Assembly (NCBI RefSeq): GCF_014207985.1
Contig: NZ_JACHMI010000001.1
Location: 8,105,001 to 8,169,000, forward strand
Source of the DNA: Nonomuraea rubra
Lineage (GTDB): Bacteria > Actinomycetota > Actinomycetes > Streptosporangiales > Streptosporangiaceae
Direction: 5' to 3'
Length of the DNA stretch: 64,000 bases
The translations under genes were made by a program, and so were the position numbers. The notes under the pieces are model-generated. The model had not been told where the DNA came from. It searched no databases and worked only from the letters and a program-made list of their open reading frames with translations. Below, piece by piece: positions 40,651 to 49,197 of the stretch (the first letter of the stretch is position 1; the number at the start of each line of letters is the position of its first letter).

Positions 40651-41631
40651 ATGAAGAAGCTCATCAACTCGGCGGACTCCGTAGTTGAAGACGCGCTGAA
40701 CGGCATGGCCGCCGCCCACCCGTCGCTCCGCATCCGCGACCGGGTGGTCTACCGGGCGGACGGCCCCCGCCCCGGCAAGGTGGGGCTGGTCTCGGGCGGC
40801 GGCTCCGGGCACGAGCCGCTGCACGCCGGGTTCGTCGGTCACGGCATGCTGGACGCCGCCTGCCCCGGCGAGGTGTTCACCTCGCCGGTCCCCGACCAGA
40901 TCATCGACGCCACGAAGGCCGTGGACGGCGGCGCCGGGGTGCTGCACATCGTCAAGAACTACACGGGCGACGTGCTCAACTTCGAGATGGCCGCCGAGCT
41001 GGCCGAGGGCGTCGAGGTGGTCAGCGTGCTGGTGGACGACGACGTGGCCGTCCAGGACTCCCTCTACACGGCCGGCCGCCGCGGCACCGGCGCGACGCTG
41101 TTCGTGGAGAAGATGGCCGGGGCGCTGGCCGAGGAGGGCGCGCCGCTGGCCGAGGTGGCCGCCGTGGCGACCGAGGTGGACGAGCGCAGCAGGTCGTTCG
41201 GCATCGCGCTGTCCTCCTGCACGGTCCCGGCGGCCGGGAAGCCCACGTTCGACCTGCCGGAGACGGACGTGGAGCTGGGCATCGGCATCCACGGCGAGCC
41301 CGGGAGGGCCAGGGTGCCGATGGTGTCGGCGCGCGAGCTGGCGGGCGTGGCCATGGAGGCCGTCCACAGCGACCTGCCGCTCCAGGGCGACCTGCTGGTG
41401 ATGGTGAACGGCATGGGCGGCACCCCCCTCATGGAGCTGTACGTCGTGTTCGCCGAGGTGGCGGCGTTCGTCAGGGGCAAGGGGGCGCGGGTGACGCGGT
41501 CGCTGGTGGGCAACTACGTGACGAGCCTGGAGATGCAGGGCTTCTCCGTGACCGTCTGCCGGCTCGACGACAGGCTGACCCGGTTGTGGGACGCGCCGGT
41601 CGAGACGCCCGGCCTGCGCTGGGGGCGGTGA
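40651..41631 (+). CDS. dhaK: Dihydroxyacetone kinase subunit DhaK
   Basis: 326 residues, [20 protein letters not shown]. Substrate-binding residues are visible in [16 protein letters not shown] and in the loop [12 protein letters not shown], whose His forms the hemiaminal bond with dihydroxyacetone. It works with DhaL and the phosphorylated DhaM to make dihydroxyacetone phosphate. The TGATG overlap with dhaL couples translation. The ribosome site is weak. Confidence 0.95.
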   Translation: MKKLINSADSVVEDALNGMAAAHPSLRIRDRVVYRADGPRPGKVGLVSGGGSGHEPLHAGFVGHGMLDAACPGEVFTSPVPDQIIDATKAVDGGAGVLHIVKNYTGDVLNFEMAAELAEGVEVVSVLVDDDVAVQDSLYTAGRRGTGATLFVEKMAGALAEEGAPLAEVAAVATEVDERSRSFGIALSSCTVPAAGKPTFDLPETDVELGIGIHGEPGRARVPMVSARELAGVAMEAVHSDLPLQGDLLVMVNGMGGTPLMELYVVFAEVAAFVRGKGARVTRSLVGNYVTSLEMQGFSVTVCRLDDRLTRLWDAPVETPGLRWGR

Positions 41632-42248
41632 TGGAGGCAGCGCTGTTCGTGGCCTGGTTCGAGGAGGCGGCCAGGCTCGTACGCGCCGACCGCGACCGGC
41701 TGACCCGGCTGGACGCGGCGATCGGCGACGCCGACCACGGCACCAACCTCGACCGCGGCCTCACCGAGGTGCTCAAGGCGCTGGCCGACACGGCGATCGA
41801 GTCGGAGGCGCAGGTGCTGGCGACGGCGGGCGCGACGCTGATCCGCCGCGTCGGCGGCGCTTCGGGGCCGCTGTACGGGTCGCTGTTCCGGCAGATGGGC
41901 AAGGCGCTGGAGACGCCGGTGACGCTGGCCGGGTTCGCGGCGGCGTTCGAGGAGGGCGTGGTGGCGGTCGAGCGGCTGGGCAAGGCCGCGCTGGGCGACA
42001 AGACCATGGTGGACGCGCTGGCCCCCGCCTCCCGTGCGCTGGCCCTGGCCGTACGTGATGGGGTCGGGGTCCGCGAGGCGCTCGACCAGGCGGCCCGCGC
42101 GGCCGCGGACGGCTCCAAGGCCACGATCCCGATGCAGGCGAGGAAGGGTCGGGCCAGCTACCTCGGCGAGCGCAGCATCGGGCACGAGGACCCGGGCGCG
42201 GCGTCGTCGGCACTCTTCATGGCGGCGCTGGCCACCGTGGCCGGATGA
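41631..42248 (+). CDS. dhaL: Dihydroxyacetone kinase subunit DhaL
   Basis: 205 residues from ATG 41631, overlapping the dhaK stop. The ADP-binding DAAIGDADHGTNLDRG carries the Mg-binding aspartates, and GGASGPLYGSLFRQMG and GDKTMVDALAP follow. The C-terminus ends SIGHEDPGAASSALFM, typical of DhaL. It holds ADP as a cofactor that is rephosphorylated by DhaM, so phosphoenolpyruvate from the PTS is the final phosphate source. Confidence 0.95.
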   Translation: MEAALFVAWFEEAARLVRADRDRLTRLDAAIGDADHGTNLDRGLTEVLKALADTAIESEAQVLATAGATLIRRVGGASGPLYGSLFRQMGKALETPVTLAGFAAAFEEGVVAVERLGKAALGDKTMVDALAPASRALALAVRDGVGVREALDQAARAAADGSKATIPMQARKGRASYLGERSIGHEDPGAASSALFMAALATVAG

Positions 42249-42315
42249 CCGTGGCGGCACGGACCGGTTCTGTGACGGGCGGCGGTGCTTCGACGGGAGG
42301 TGGCGGGGCGGCGTG

Positions 42316-42690
42316 ATGGTGGGTGTGGTGCTGGTCTCGCACAGCGCCGGGCTGGCGGACGAGACGGTGGCACTGGTCCGCGGGATCGCGGGCGAGGACG
42401 CGCCCCTGGCGGCGGCCGGGGGCACGGTGGACGGCGGGCTGGGCACGAGCCTGGACCTCATCGAGGCGGCCGTGCGCAGCGTCGACAGCGGCTTCGGGGT
42501 GGTGATCATCCCGGATCTCGGCAGCTCGGTGCTGACCGCCCGGCTGCTGGAGGAGGACGGGCGGGTGGTGGTGGCGGACGTGCCGTTCGTGGAGGGGGCG
42601 GTCGCGGCGGCGGTGGCGGCGGGCACGGGGGCCTCCCTGGCCGACGTGCTGGAGGCGGCCGAGGAGGCCCGCGCCTTCCGCAAACTCTGA
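42316..42690 (+). CDS. dhaM: Dihydroxyacetone kinase phosphoryl donor subunit DhaM
   Basis: 124 residues: a single EIIA-mannose-like domain with the phospho-histidine motif VVLVSHSAGLADE and the GGTVDGGLGTSLDLI loop. It receives phosphate from HPr of the PTS and passes it to DhaL-ADP. This is the short form, without fused HPr or EI domains. It follows dhaL after 67 bases, with a GGAGGTGG ribosome site. The downstream 129-base gap contains direct repeats. Confidence 0.92.
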   Translation: MVGVVLVSHSAGLADETVALVRGIAGEDAPLAAAGGTVDGGLGTSLDLIEAAVRSVDSGFGVVIIPDLGSSVLTARLLEEDGRVVVADVPFVEGAVAAAVAAGTGASLADVLEAAEEARAFRKL

Positions 42691-42784
42691 ACGGCCGCTC
42701 CGAGCGCTCGCGATGAACGCCCGCTCCGAACGGCCGCTCCGAGTACCCGGGCCTGGTGCGCCCACCGGCCTGCGAGCCGCCTGC

Positions 42785-42817
42785 GGGCCGGGTGTGGGCC
42801 GGGTGTGGGCCGGGTGT
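42785..42817. repeat. Perfect 11-nt tandem repeat, 3 copies
   Basis: The unit GGGCCGGGTGT is repeated at 42785, 42796 and 42807 in the gap between dhaM and the convergent TPP-enzyme gene. Further upstream, AACGGCCGCTCCGAG also appears twice. No gene is seen in the gap. Confidence 0.93.
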
Positions 42818-42819
42818 GG

Positions 42820-44544
42820 TCAGTGGCCCTTGAAGGCCTCCTCCAGCCACCACGAGCCGCGCTCCCCCGCCACCTTGGCGTGCACGAGCAGGGGCCGGTC
42901 GCGCGGGCCGTCCAGCCAGCCCGCCACGCCCGCCAGGTCCTCCCGGCGGGTGACGGTCACAGCGGCCAGGCCGTGGCCGCGGGCGATGGCGGCCAGGTCG
43001 GCCGGTGGGAACGTGACCGTGCCGAGCGGGTGACCGTGCGGCCCGAAGTGGTGCACCTCCGCCCCGTACGCCTCGTCGTCGTACACGACGATCACCATCG
43101 GCAGCCCGAGCCTGACCACGGTCTCCAGCTCGGCCAGGCCCATGAGCAGGCCGCCGTCGCCGAGCGCGGCCACCGGGAGGCGGTCGGGGCGGGCCACGGC
43201 GGCGCCGATCGCCGTCGCCAGCCCCAGCCCGACCGACTGGAACGCCTGCGTGAAGCAGAACCCGCCCTCGTCCGGGACATCAAGGAACATCGACGGATAT
43301 CCCATGAAGTTCCCGGAATCGATGGAGACGATCCGCTCCGGGGGCAGGAGGTCGTCCAGGCCGATCGTGAGCGTCCTCGGGTCGATCCTCCCGCCGCCGC
43401 TCTCGTCCCCGTACGGGACGGCCCTCCAGCGCCCCTCGGCCCGGATGCGCTCGGCCACCCCGGGCGTACGGTAGCCGGAAGCCTGCTCGGCCCGGGCCGT
43501 CACCGCCCGGGCGACCTCGGCCACGTCGCCCACCACGCCCAGGTCGGCGGGGACGTGCGTCTTGAGCGCCGCGGCGTCGAGGTCCACCTTCGCCACCCGG
43601 GCGCCGGGCGAGATGAGCGAGCCGTGGCGGGTGGTCCACATGTTCAGCGCGCAGCCCCAGGCGACGACCAGGTCGGCCTCGCGGATCAGCTCGGCGGTCA
43701 GCGGCGTGGCGAACCCGCCGGAGACGTCCAGGTCCCACGGGCTGCCGCGGAAGAGCCCTCTGGCCACCGCGGACGTCGCCAGCAGCGCGCCCGTCCGCCC
43801 GGCCAGCTCCTCCAGCTCGTGCCGGGCATGCCTGGCCCCGCGCCCGGCGATGAACACGGGCCGCCGAGCCGCCGCCAACGCCCCGGCCAGCGCCGCCACC
43901 TCCACCTCCGTGCCTCCGCCAGGCGAGGCGACTTCGGCCAGAGCCGCCCCTGCCAGAGCGGCCCCCGCCGAGGCGCCGCCCGGCGGGGCGGTCGGGTGAG
44001 GGCGCGTGGCCGCCGGGCGCAGCAGCGCGGTGGCGAGCCCGGCGACGTCCTCCGGCCCCTCGTAGGGGGCGGACTGGACGTCGAGGGGCAGGTTCAGCAG
44101 CACCGTGCGCCGCTCCCCCACCGCCGTCCGGTACGCCTCCACGACCTGCTCCACGGCGCCCTCGGCCGAGGCCACCCGCAGCGCCACCGCCCCCACCGCG
44201 GTCGCCAGGGCGGCCTGGTCGATGTGGAAGTTGGACTGGGCTTCGGTGGCCTCCCCGGCGAGCACGATCAGCGGCGTACGGCTCTTGGCCGCCTCCGTGA
44301 GGCCGGTCATGGCGTTCGTGAGCCCCGGCCCCTGGTGCACCGACACCACGCCGACGTGCCCGCTCATCCGGGCGTAGGCGTCGGCCATGGTGGCGGCGCC
44401 GCCCTCGTGGCGGGCGGCGACGAAGCGCGCGCCGCTCGCCACGAGGGCGTTGGTGACGTGGAAGTTGCCGCTGCCGACCACGCCGAACACGGCCTCGGCC
44501 CCGCACGCGGCCAGGGCCCGGCCGACGGCCTCCGCGACGATCAA
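42820..44544 (-). CDS. Thiamine-diphosphate-dependent enzyme (acetolactate synthase-like), possible isatinate decarboxylase
   Basis: 574 residues from TTG 44544, which overlaps the cyclase-gene stop as TTGA. All three ALS-type domains are visible: the Pyr domain with catalytic Glu in FVAARHEGGAATMADAYARM, the central domain, and the PP domain with the TPP motif LGDGGLLMGLAELETV to IVVYDDEAYG. A poorly conserved Ala/Pro-rich linker lies near 180-215. Biosynthetic ALS is unlikely, since no small subunit is near. Pairing with a cyclase-family hydrolase suggests decarboxylation of the hydrolase product; for isatin this pair is known in other bacteria. The substrate here is inferred. Confidence 0.85.
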   Translation of the reverse strand: MIVAEAVGRALAACGAEAVFGVVGSGNFHVTNALVASGARFVAARHEGGAATMADAYARMSGHVGVVSVHQGPGLTNAMTGLTEAAKSRTPLIVLAGEATEAQSNFHIDQAALATAVGAVALRVASAEGAVEQVVEAYRTAVGERRTVLLNLPLDVQSAPYEGPEDVAGLATALLRPAATRPHPTAPPGGASAGAALAGAALAEVASPGGGTEVEVAALAGALAAARRPVFIAGRGARHARHELEELAGRTGALLATSAVARGLFRGSPWDLDVSGGFATPLTAELIREADLVVAWGCALNMWTTRHGSLISPGARVAKVDLDAAALKTHVPADLGVVGDVAEVARAVTARAEQASGYRTPGVAERIRAEGRWRAVPYGDESGGGRIDPRTLTIGLDDLLPPERIVSIDSGNFMGYPSMFLDVPDEGGFCFTQAFQSVGLGLATAIGAAVARPDRLPVAALGDGGLLMGLAELETVVRLGLPMVIVVYDDEAYGAEVHHFGPHGHPLGTVTFPPADLAAIARGHGLAAVTVTRREDLAGVAGWLDGPRDRPLLVHAKVAGERGSWWLEEAFKGH

Positions 44545-45314
44545 CGTTCCACCAGGGCCAGCACGCGCACCGGGCTGCCCGAGCCGCCCACGATGGGCAG
44601 CGGCGGCGCGACCACGACGGCGCCGGTCACCGGCAGGCGGTCGATGTTGCGGAGCTGGGTGAGGCCGTACTTGCCCGCGCCCAGCAGGAAGGAGTGGCAG
44701 GGGAAGGCCGGGTCGAAGGAGTGGGCGGCGCCCGCGTCGGTGCCGACGGTCTCGACGCCGATGCCGAGGATGGGGGTCTCGGCGGCCAGCCACCGCGCGC
44801 ACTCGACGGAGACGCCGGGCGTGTGCGGCCCGGTCTCGTCGGCGTTCAGGAAGGCCGCCTGGTCGCCGGAGCGGGTGTCCCAGCCCGTGCGGTAGAGCAG
44901 CCAGCCGCCGTCGGGGAGCGGGCCGTTGGCCCGCTCCCACTCCTTGACGTGGTCGATCTGCAGGAGGAAGTCGGGGTCCTTCGACGCCTCCGCCGTGAAG
45001 TCGAGCACCACGGCGGGCGCGATCAGGCTGCGCGCGGGCACCTGGGAGACGTCCTGGCCGTCGCGGCCGGTGACCCAGTGCACGGGGGCGTCGAAATGGG
45101 TGCCGGTGTGCTCGCCGGTGTGGATGTCGTTCCAGTACCAGCCCGGGCCGCGGTCGTCGTACCGGCTGATCTCCTCCAGCCGGAACGGGATCGTGTTGCC
45201 GAACGGCTCGGGCAGCTGGAGGATGGGCGTCTCCGCCGAGAGGGGCGCGGTCAGATCGATCACTTCGATGGCCCCGCTGCGCACGCTGTCGACAAAGCTC
45301 CGCAACACCGACAT
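44541..45314 (-). CDS. Cyclase family (kynurenine formamidase/isatin hydrolase-like) metal hydrolase
   Basis: 257 residues. The family metal motif H-x-G-T-H-x-D is seen in HTGEHTGTHFDAPVHW, followed by QIDHVKEW and GVETVGTDAG near the active site. Such enzymes are Mn2+- or Zn2+-dependent amide or lactam hydrolases (N-formylkynurenine, isatin). It lies upstream of, and overlaps by four bases, a TPP-dependent enzyme gene, so both products should act in sequence. The specific substrate is not decidable from sequence alone. Confidence 0.88.
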   Translation of the reverse strand: MSVLRSFVDSVRSGAIEVIDLTAPLSAETPILQLPEPFGNTIPFRLEEISRYDDRGPGWYWNDIHTGEHTGTHFDAPVHWVTGRDGQDVSQVPARSLIAPAVVLDFTAEASKDPDFLLQIDHVKEWERANGPLPDGGWLLYRTGWDTRSGDQAAFLNADETGPHTPGVSVECARWLAAETPILGIGVETVGTDAGAAHSFDPAFPCHSFLLGAGKYGLTQLRNIDRLPVTGAVVVAPPLPIVGGSGSPVRVLALVER

Positions 45315-45377
45315 GTCTTCCTCCTTGGTGGGTTGAGCGCATCCTCCTACGCTCGCCCTACCAGTGCAAACACCGCT

Positions 45378-46226
45378 CTAGCGGCAGGCGGTGCGGGTCC
45401 CGTCGAGGTCGTAGGTCTTCTTCAGCGAGTTGAAGTTCTGGGCGTTGGACCTGGCGCAGAACTGCGAGGTCCTCAGCTCGTATTCGACCTGGAAGACGGC
45501 CTTGCCGGCCTTGACGAACTGGTCGTAGCCGTACGTGCCGTTCTGCGCGGTGGTGCACTCGGAGTACTGCCAGCACTGCTCGTTGACCGCGAAGTCGAAG
45601 TACGGCAGCAGCCGCGGGATCTGGGCCACGTCGTTCTTGAGCCCGACGGACAGGCCCCGCTTGTGCGCCTCGTTGGCGAACCAGGCGTTGTAGGCGAGCT
45701 GGTCGGCGGCCTTGAGCGGGAAGCCGCTGTCGTTGGTGTAGGCGTCGACGTTGTCGGGCTCCACGGCGTCGAACCCGGCCGCCTTGCACATGTCGAGCCT
45801 GGCCTTCATGATCTCGCCGAGCTTGCCGGTGTACTGGCGGATGTCGAGCCAGCGCTCGCCCTCCCACTCGTCCAGCGGCTTGCCGAGCACGCCGGCCGGG
45901 AACTGCCCGGCGTCGGGCCGCCAGTCCTCGTGCGAGCCGGCGCTGATGTAGCAGACGAGCTTGCGGCCGGGCCTGGCGGCCTTGAGCGCCTTGACGATGG
46001 TGCCGCTCTCGGCGGCGGCGAAGCCGTCGATGTCGTACATCTGCACGTCGAGGAACGGCTTGGCGGGCAGGGAGGACAGCCGCCACTCCCAGCTCGTGTT
46101 CAGGGCGGGCTTCCAGCAGCCGTCGCAGGCGACGGGGGCCGGCAGGGCGGTGGCCGCCTGGGCGGGGGCGGGGACGAGGGCGGTGGCGGCCAGGACGGCC
46201 GCGGAGACGAGTACGGACAGACGCAT
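45378..46226 (-). CDS. Secreted GH114-type (endo-alpha-1,4-polygalactosaminidase-like) protein
   Basis: 282 residues from ATG 46226, with GAGGAG upstream. The signal peptide is MRLSVLVSAAVLAATALVPA with cleavage after AQA (about residue 28). The mature TIM-barrel protein has WKPALNTSWEWRLSS, VQMYDIDGF, LVCYISAGSHEDWRPD, and AVEPDNVDAY with likely catalytic acids, then LKNDVAQIPRLLPYFDFAVNEQC. These are GH114 motifs. The family cleaves polygalactosamine-type exopolysaccharides. Paired Cys residues near the N- and C-termini suggest disulphides. The 213-base region upstream contains no gene. Confidence 0.87.
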   Translation of the reverse strand: MRLSVLVSAAVLAATALVPAPAQAATALPAPVACDGCWKPALNTSWEWRLSSLPAKPFLDVQMYDIDGFAAAESGTIVKALKAARPGRKLVCYISAGSHEDWRPDAGQFPAGVLGKPLDEWEGERWLDIRQYTGKLGEIMKARLDMCKAAGFDAVEPDNVDAYTNDSGFPLKAADQLAYNAWFANEAHKRGLSVGLKNDVAQIPRLLPYFDFAVNEQCWQYSECTTAQNGTYGYDQFVKAGKAVFQVEYELRTSQFCARSNAQNFNSLKKTYDLDGTRTACR

Positions 46227-46439
46227 GGTCACTCCTCGCGAACGAGACGGTTCGGATCGGTGGCTCACGCGTGCTGTTCCGCACTCTCCGCCAGGCGCCC
46301 TGGCCAGGGACGCCGGAGTGGCGTGGCCCATAGAACGCAGGGACGACACGCCAGCACGCCCGGGCGTGCCTCCTCTCTGTCGCCCGCCAGAATTGCGCGT
46401 TTCTGCCGGGTTGTCCACCCCTTCGGTCAGGAAGGCGCG

Positions 46440-47078
46440 TCAGGCGCGGGTCCACTCCACGCAGCCGCCCGTCTGGAACGCCTTGTCCGTGGCCTGGATG
46501 GTGACGGTGGCGGGGCCGTTCGGCATGCCGGTGGCGATCACGCCGCCGGTCGTGGTGCGCAGCCTGGCCCAGTAGCACATGGGGAAGCCGGTCATGGGTC
46601 CGGTCGTGCGGTACGTGCCGGGCTGGATGTCGGTGCCGACGACCAGCGTGCGCAGGAGCGAGGAGAGATCGACGGCGGCACCGGTGGCGCCCGGTGTCGT
46701 CGTCCCCAGTCCCGGCTGGGTCTGTCCGGTCTGACCTGGCTGAGGCTGCCCCGTCTGGCCTGGCTGAGGCTGTCCGGTCTGGCCTGGCTGAGGCTGTCCG
46801 GTCTGGCCGGGCTGGGTCTGCGCGGGGGGTGGTGAGCTCGCGGGAGGGGGTGAGCTCTGGGGCGGGGCCGTCTCCTCCGGCGGGGTGTCCTCGACGGTGA
46901 CCGTGACCCTGGGCTCGGGCTCCTCCGTCGTCGTCCCCGCCCCGAACCCGACGAGCACGCCCAGCAGGAAGCCCAGCAGCGCGGCGAGCCCCGAGACGAG
47001 CACGATGATCGGCGGACTGCTCGTCGCCCGCGGGTACTCGGGGTACCGGGGGTGGTCAGGAGGCGGAGGCCCGTACAT
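46440..47078 (-). CDS. Membrane-anchored protein with PQPGQTGQ repeats
   Basis: 212 residues from ATG 47078; a GTG one codon upstream is possible. A short proline-rich cytoplasmic tail (PPPPDHPRYPEYPR) is followed by a transmembrane helix (about 25-48) and a long extracellular linker. The linker contains acidic/Pro-rich sequence and about four tandem PQPGQTGQ units (24 nt each). The C-terminal globular domain (about 140-212) has two Cys and reads TDIQPGTYRTTGP, CYWARLRTTTG. That domain is common in actinobacterial surface proteins of unknown role. The linker probably spans the cell wall. Confidence 0.77.
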   Translation of the reverse strand: MYGPPPPDHPRYPEYPRATSSPPIIVLVSGLAALLGFLLGVLVGFGAGTTTEEPEPRVTVTVEDTPPEETAPPQSSPPPASSPPPAQTQPGQTGQPQPGQTGQPQPGQTGQPQPGQTGQTQPGLGTTTPGATGAAVDLSSLLRTLVVGTDIQPGTYRTTGPMTGFPMCYWARLRTTTGGVIATGMPNGPATVTIQATDKAFQTGGCVEWTRA

Positions 47079-47102
47079 CACGGACCAAGCGTGCCATCCC
47101 TG

Positions 47103-47531
47103 TCAACGGTGGAGATAGTCGACGAGCGACGCCTTCTCCGTCTCCAGCTCCTCGATGGCGCTCTTGACCACGTCGCCGATGCTCACGATGCCGATGAGCC
47201 GGCCGTCCTCGACCACCGGCATGTGCCGGAACCGCTGCGTGGTCATCGTGCGCCGCAGCGAGTCGACGTTCTCGCCGGGGCCGACCGTGGTGACCTCGGT
47301 CGTCATGATCGCCGAGACGGGGGCGTCGAGGATCGCGGCGCCGCGGTCGTGCAGGCGCCGCACGACGTCGCGCTCGGAGACGATCCCCTCGATGACCTCG
47401 CCGTCGGTCGAGACGACCACGGCTCCGATGTTGTGCTCCGCGAGCTTGGCGAGCAGCTCCCGCACGGTCGCCTCGGGCGCCACGGTCGTCACGCCACTGC
47501 CCTTGCCGCGAAGGATGGTCCCGATGAGCAT
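47103..47531 (-). CDS. CBS domain pair protein
   Basis: 142 residues from ATG 47531, with AGAGGTG seven bases upstream. Two CBS motifs fill the protein: residues 5-65 (TVRELLAKLAEHNIGAVVV, EGIVSERDVVRRLHD) and 75-135 (DSLRRTMTTQRFRHMPVVED, GIVSIGDVVKSAIEE). Such stand-alone CBS pairs bind adenosine nucleotides and signal energy state. Targets are unknown. It is divergent from the aminopeptidase P gene. Confidence 0.92.
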   Translation of the reverse strand: MLIGTILRGKGSGVTTVAPEATVRELLAKLAEHNIGAVVVSTDGEVIEGIVSERDVVRRLHDRGAAILDAPVSAIMTTEVTTVGPGENVDSLRRTMTTQRFRHMPVVEDGRLIGIVSIGDVVKSAIEELETEKASLVDYLHR

Positions 47532-47669
47532 GTGCATCACCTCTGCCCTCAGTCTTCCAAGCCTGCATCCAGGCAAACAAGCCCGTGGGGACGGAGTCAA
47601 TGGGTCACGTAGGCTGCTTGGCGTACGAAATCCCGTACAAAGACCGAAATATCACCCAAGGACTGCCAG

Positions 47670-49061
47670 ATGACCGAGCCGCTCAACACCGGAAGCCACG
47701 ACCTGCCCGTCACCGAGGAGCTGGCCGCCTTCATGCGTACCGGCTGGGGGCGGCAGGGCGCGGCCGGGGTGAGCGCGCGCCCGATCGCCCCGTGGGCGGC
47801 CAAGCGGCGCGCCGCGCTGGCGCAGCGTTTCCCGGGCGAGCGGCTGGTGATCCCGGCGGGCACGCTGAAGGTGCGCAGCAACGACTGCGACTACCGGTTC
47901 AGGCCGCACAGCGCGTACTCGTACCTGACCGGGGCGAACGAGTCGGACGACGTGCTGGTGATCGAGCCGTCCGGCGAGGCTGTCCTGTACGTCAGGCCGC
48001 GCGCCCCGCGCGAGGAGGGCCAGGAGTTCTACCGCGACCGCCGCTACGGCGAGTTCTGGGCCGGCCCGCGCCCCGACCTGGCGGAGGCGGCCGAGCTGTA
48101 CCAGCTCGACTGCGCGCACATCCGCGAGCTGGATCTCACCGGGCCCGCCAGGGTGCTGCGCGGGGTGGACGCCTCCGTGGACGCCCGGGTGCCCAGGGGC
48201 GATGGGGACGCCGAGCTGGAGTCGTTCCTGTCGGAGATGCGGCTGGTCAAGGACGAGTGGGAGCTGGGCGAGCTGCAGGGCGCCGTGGACGCGACCGCGC
48301 GCGGCTTCGAGGACGTCGTGCGCGCGCTGCCCCAGGCGCTCGGGCACCCGAGGGGCGAGCGGTACCTGGAGGGCGTGTTCGGGCTGCGCTCGCGGCTGGA
48401 GGGCAACGCCGTCGGCTACGACAGCATCGTGGCCTCCGGCGCGCACGCCTGCGTGCTGCACTGGATCCGCAACGACGGCGCGCTCGACGCCGGCGACCTG
48501 CTGCTGATGGACGCGGGGGTCGAGGCCGACACGCTCTACACCGCCGACGTCACCCGCACCATCCCGATGTCCGGCCGGTTCAGCGCCGTGCAGCGGCAGG
48601 CGTACGAGCTGGTGTACGAGGCCCAGACGGCCGCCATCGCCACCCTGAGGCCCGGCGCCCGCTTCCGCGACTTCCACCTCGCGGCCATGCGCGTCATCTG
48701 CGACGGGCTGCGCGACTGGGGCCTGTTCAAGCAGTCCACGGACGAGCTGATGGAGACGGGCCTGTACCGGCGCTACACGCTGTGCAGCAGCGGCCACATG
48801 CTCGGCCTGGACGTGCACGACTGCGCGAAGTCGCGTGCCGAGGTCTACCTGGACGGCGTCCTGGAGGAGGGCTACGTGCTGACCGTCGAGCCGGGCCTGT
48901 ACCTCCAGCCGGACGACCTGACGCTGCCGGAGGAGCTGCGCGGGATCGGCGTCCGCATCGAGGACGACCTGGTCGTCACCGCGGACGGCGCCACCCTGAT
49001 GTCCTCCGCGCTGCCCCGCCACCCGGACGAGATCGAGTCGTGGATGGGCGCCCTGCTGTAA
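47670..49061 (+). CDS. Xaa-Pro aminopeptidase (aminopeptidase P family)
   Basis: 463 residues. The N-terminal AMP_N domain (about 35-170) has LVIPAGTLKVRSNDCDYRFR and SAYSYLTGANESDDV. The M24 pita-bread domain (about 190-445) shows metal ligands: two Asp in MDAGVEADTLYTADVTRTIP, His in SSGHMLGLDVHD, Glu in TVEPGLYL and Glu in GVRIEDDLVV. It removes N-terminal residues ahead of proline using two Mn2+ ions. A GTACG/CGTAC dyad (47623-47638) lies 32 bases before the start. It is monocistronic. Confidence 0.94.
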   Translation: MTEPLNTGSHDLPVTEELAAFMRTGWGRQGAAGVSARPIAPWAAKRRAALAQRFPGERLVIPAGTLKVRSNDCDYRFRPHSAYSYLTGANESDDVLVIEPSGEAVLYVRPRAPREEGQEFYRDRRYGEFWAGPRPDLAEAAELYQLDCAHIRELDLTGPARVLRGVDASVDARVPRGDGDAELESFLSEMRLVKDEWELGELQGAVDATARGFEDVVRALPQALGHPRGERYLEGVFGLRSRLEGNAVGYDSIVASGAHACVLHWIRNDGALDAGDLLLMDAGVEADTLYTADVTRTIPMSGRFSAVQRQAYELVYEAQTAAIATLRPGARFRDFHLAAMRVICDGLRDWGLFKQSTDELMETGLYRRYTLCSSGHMLGLDVHDCAKSRAEVYLDGVLEEGYVLTVEPGLYLQPDDLTLPEELRGIGVRIEDDLVVTADGATLMSSALPRHPDEIESWMGALL

Positions 49062-49143
49062 CGGAACGGCCACTATTCGTACCCGCCTGACAAGGCCCGG
49101 CCCCGCTCTCATACCTTTCGCGCAAATTCCCGCCAAGCCATGG

Positions 49144-49167
49144 CCTACTGGACAGCCCGTCAGTAGG
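49144..49167 (+). promoter_or_regulatory. Inverted repeat upstream of the mce operon
   Basis: Perfect 7-bp arms CCTACTG (49144-49150) and CAGTAGG (49161-49167) flank ten bases, 31 bases before the first mce-operon start. The size and position fit a repressor operator. No mce regulator gene is in the window next to it. Confidence 0.5.
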
Positions 49168-49197
49168 GTTGGCGATCCGTAGGCGGCGGAGGTGGTG

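Noticed and set aside
40597..41367. Upstream continuation of the P450 frame
   Set aside because: It overlaps dhaK, which has clear motifs. Homology to P450 begins only at GTG 40596.
44545..45342. Upstream open frame that would lengthen the TPP enzyme to 840 residues
   Set aside because: It overlaps the cyclase gene in a different frame. Domain homology starts at about 44544.
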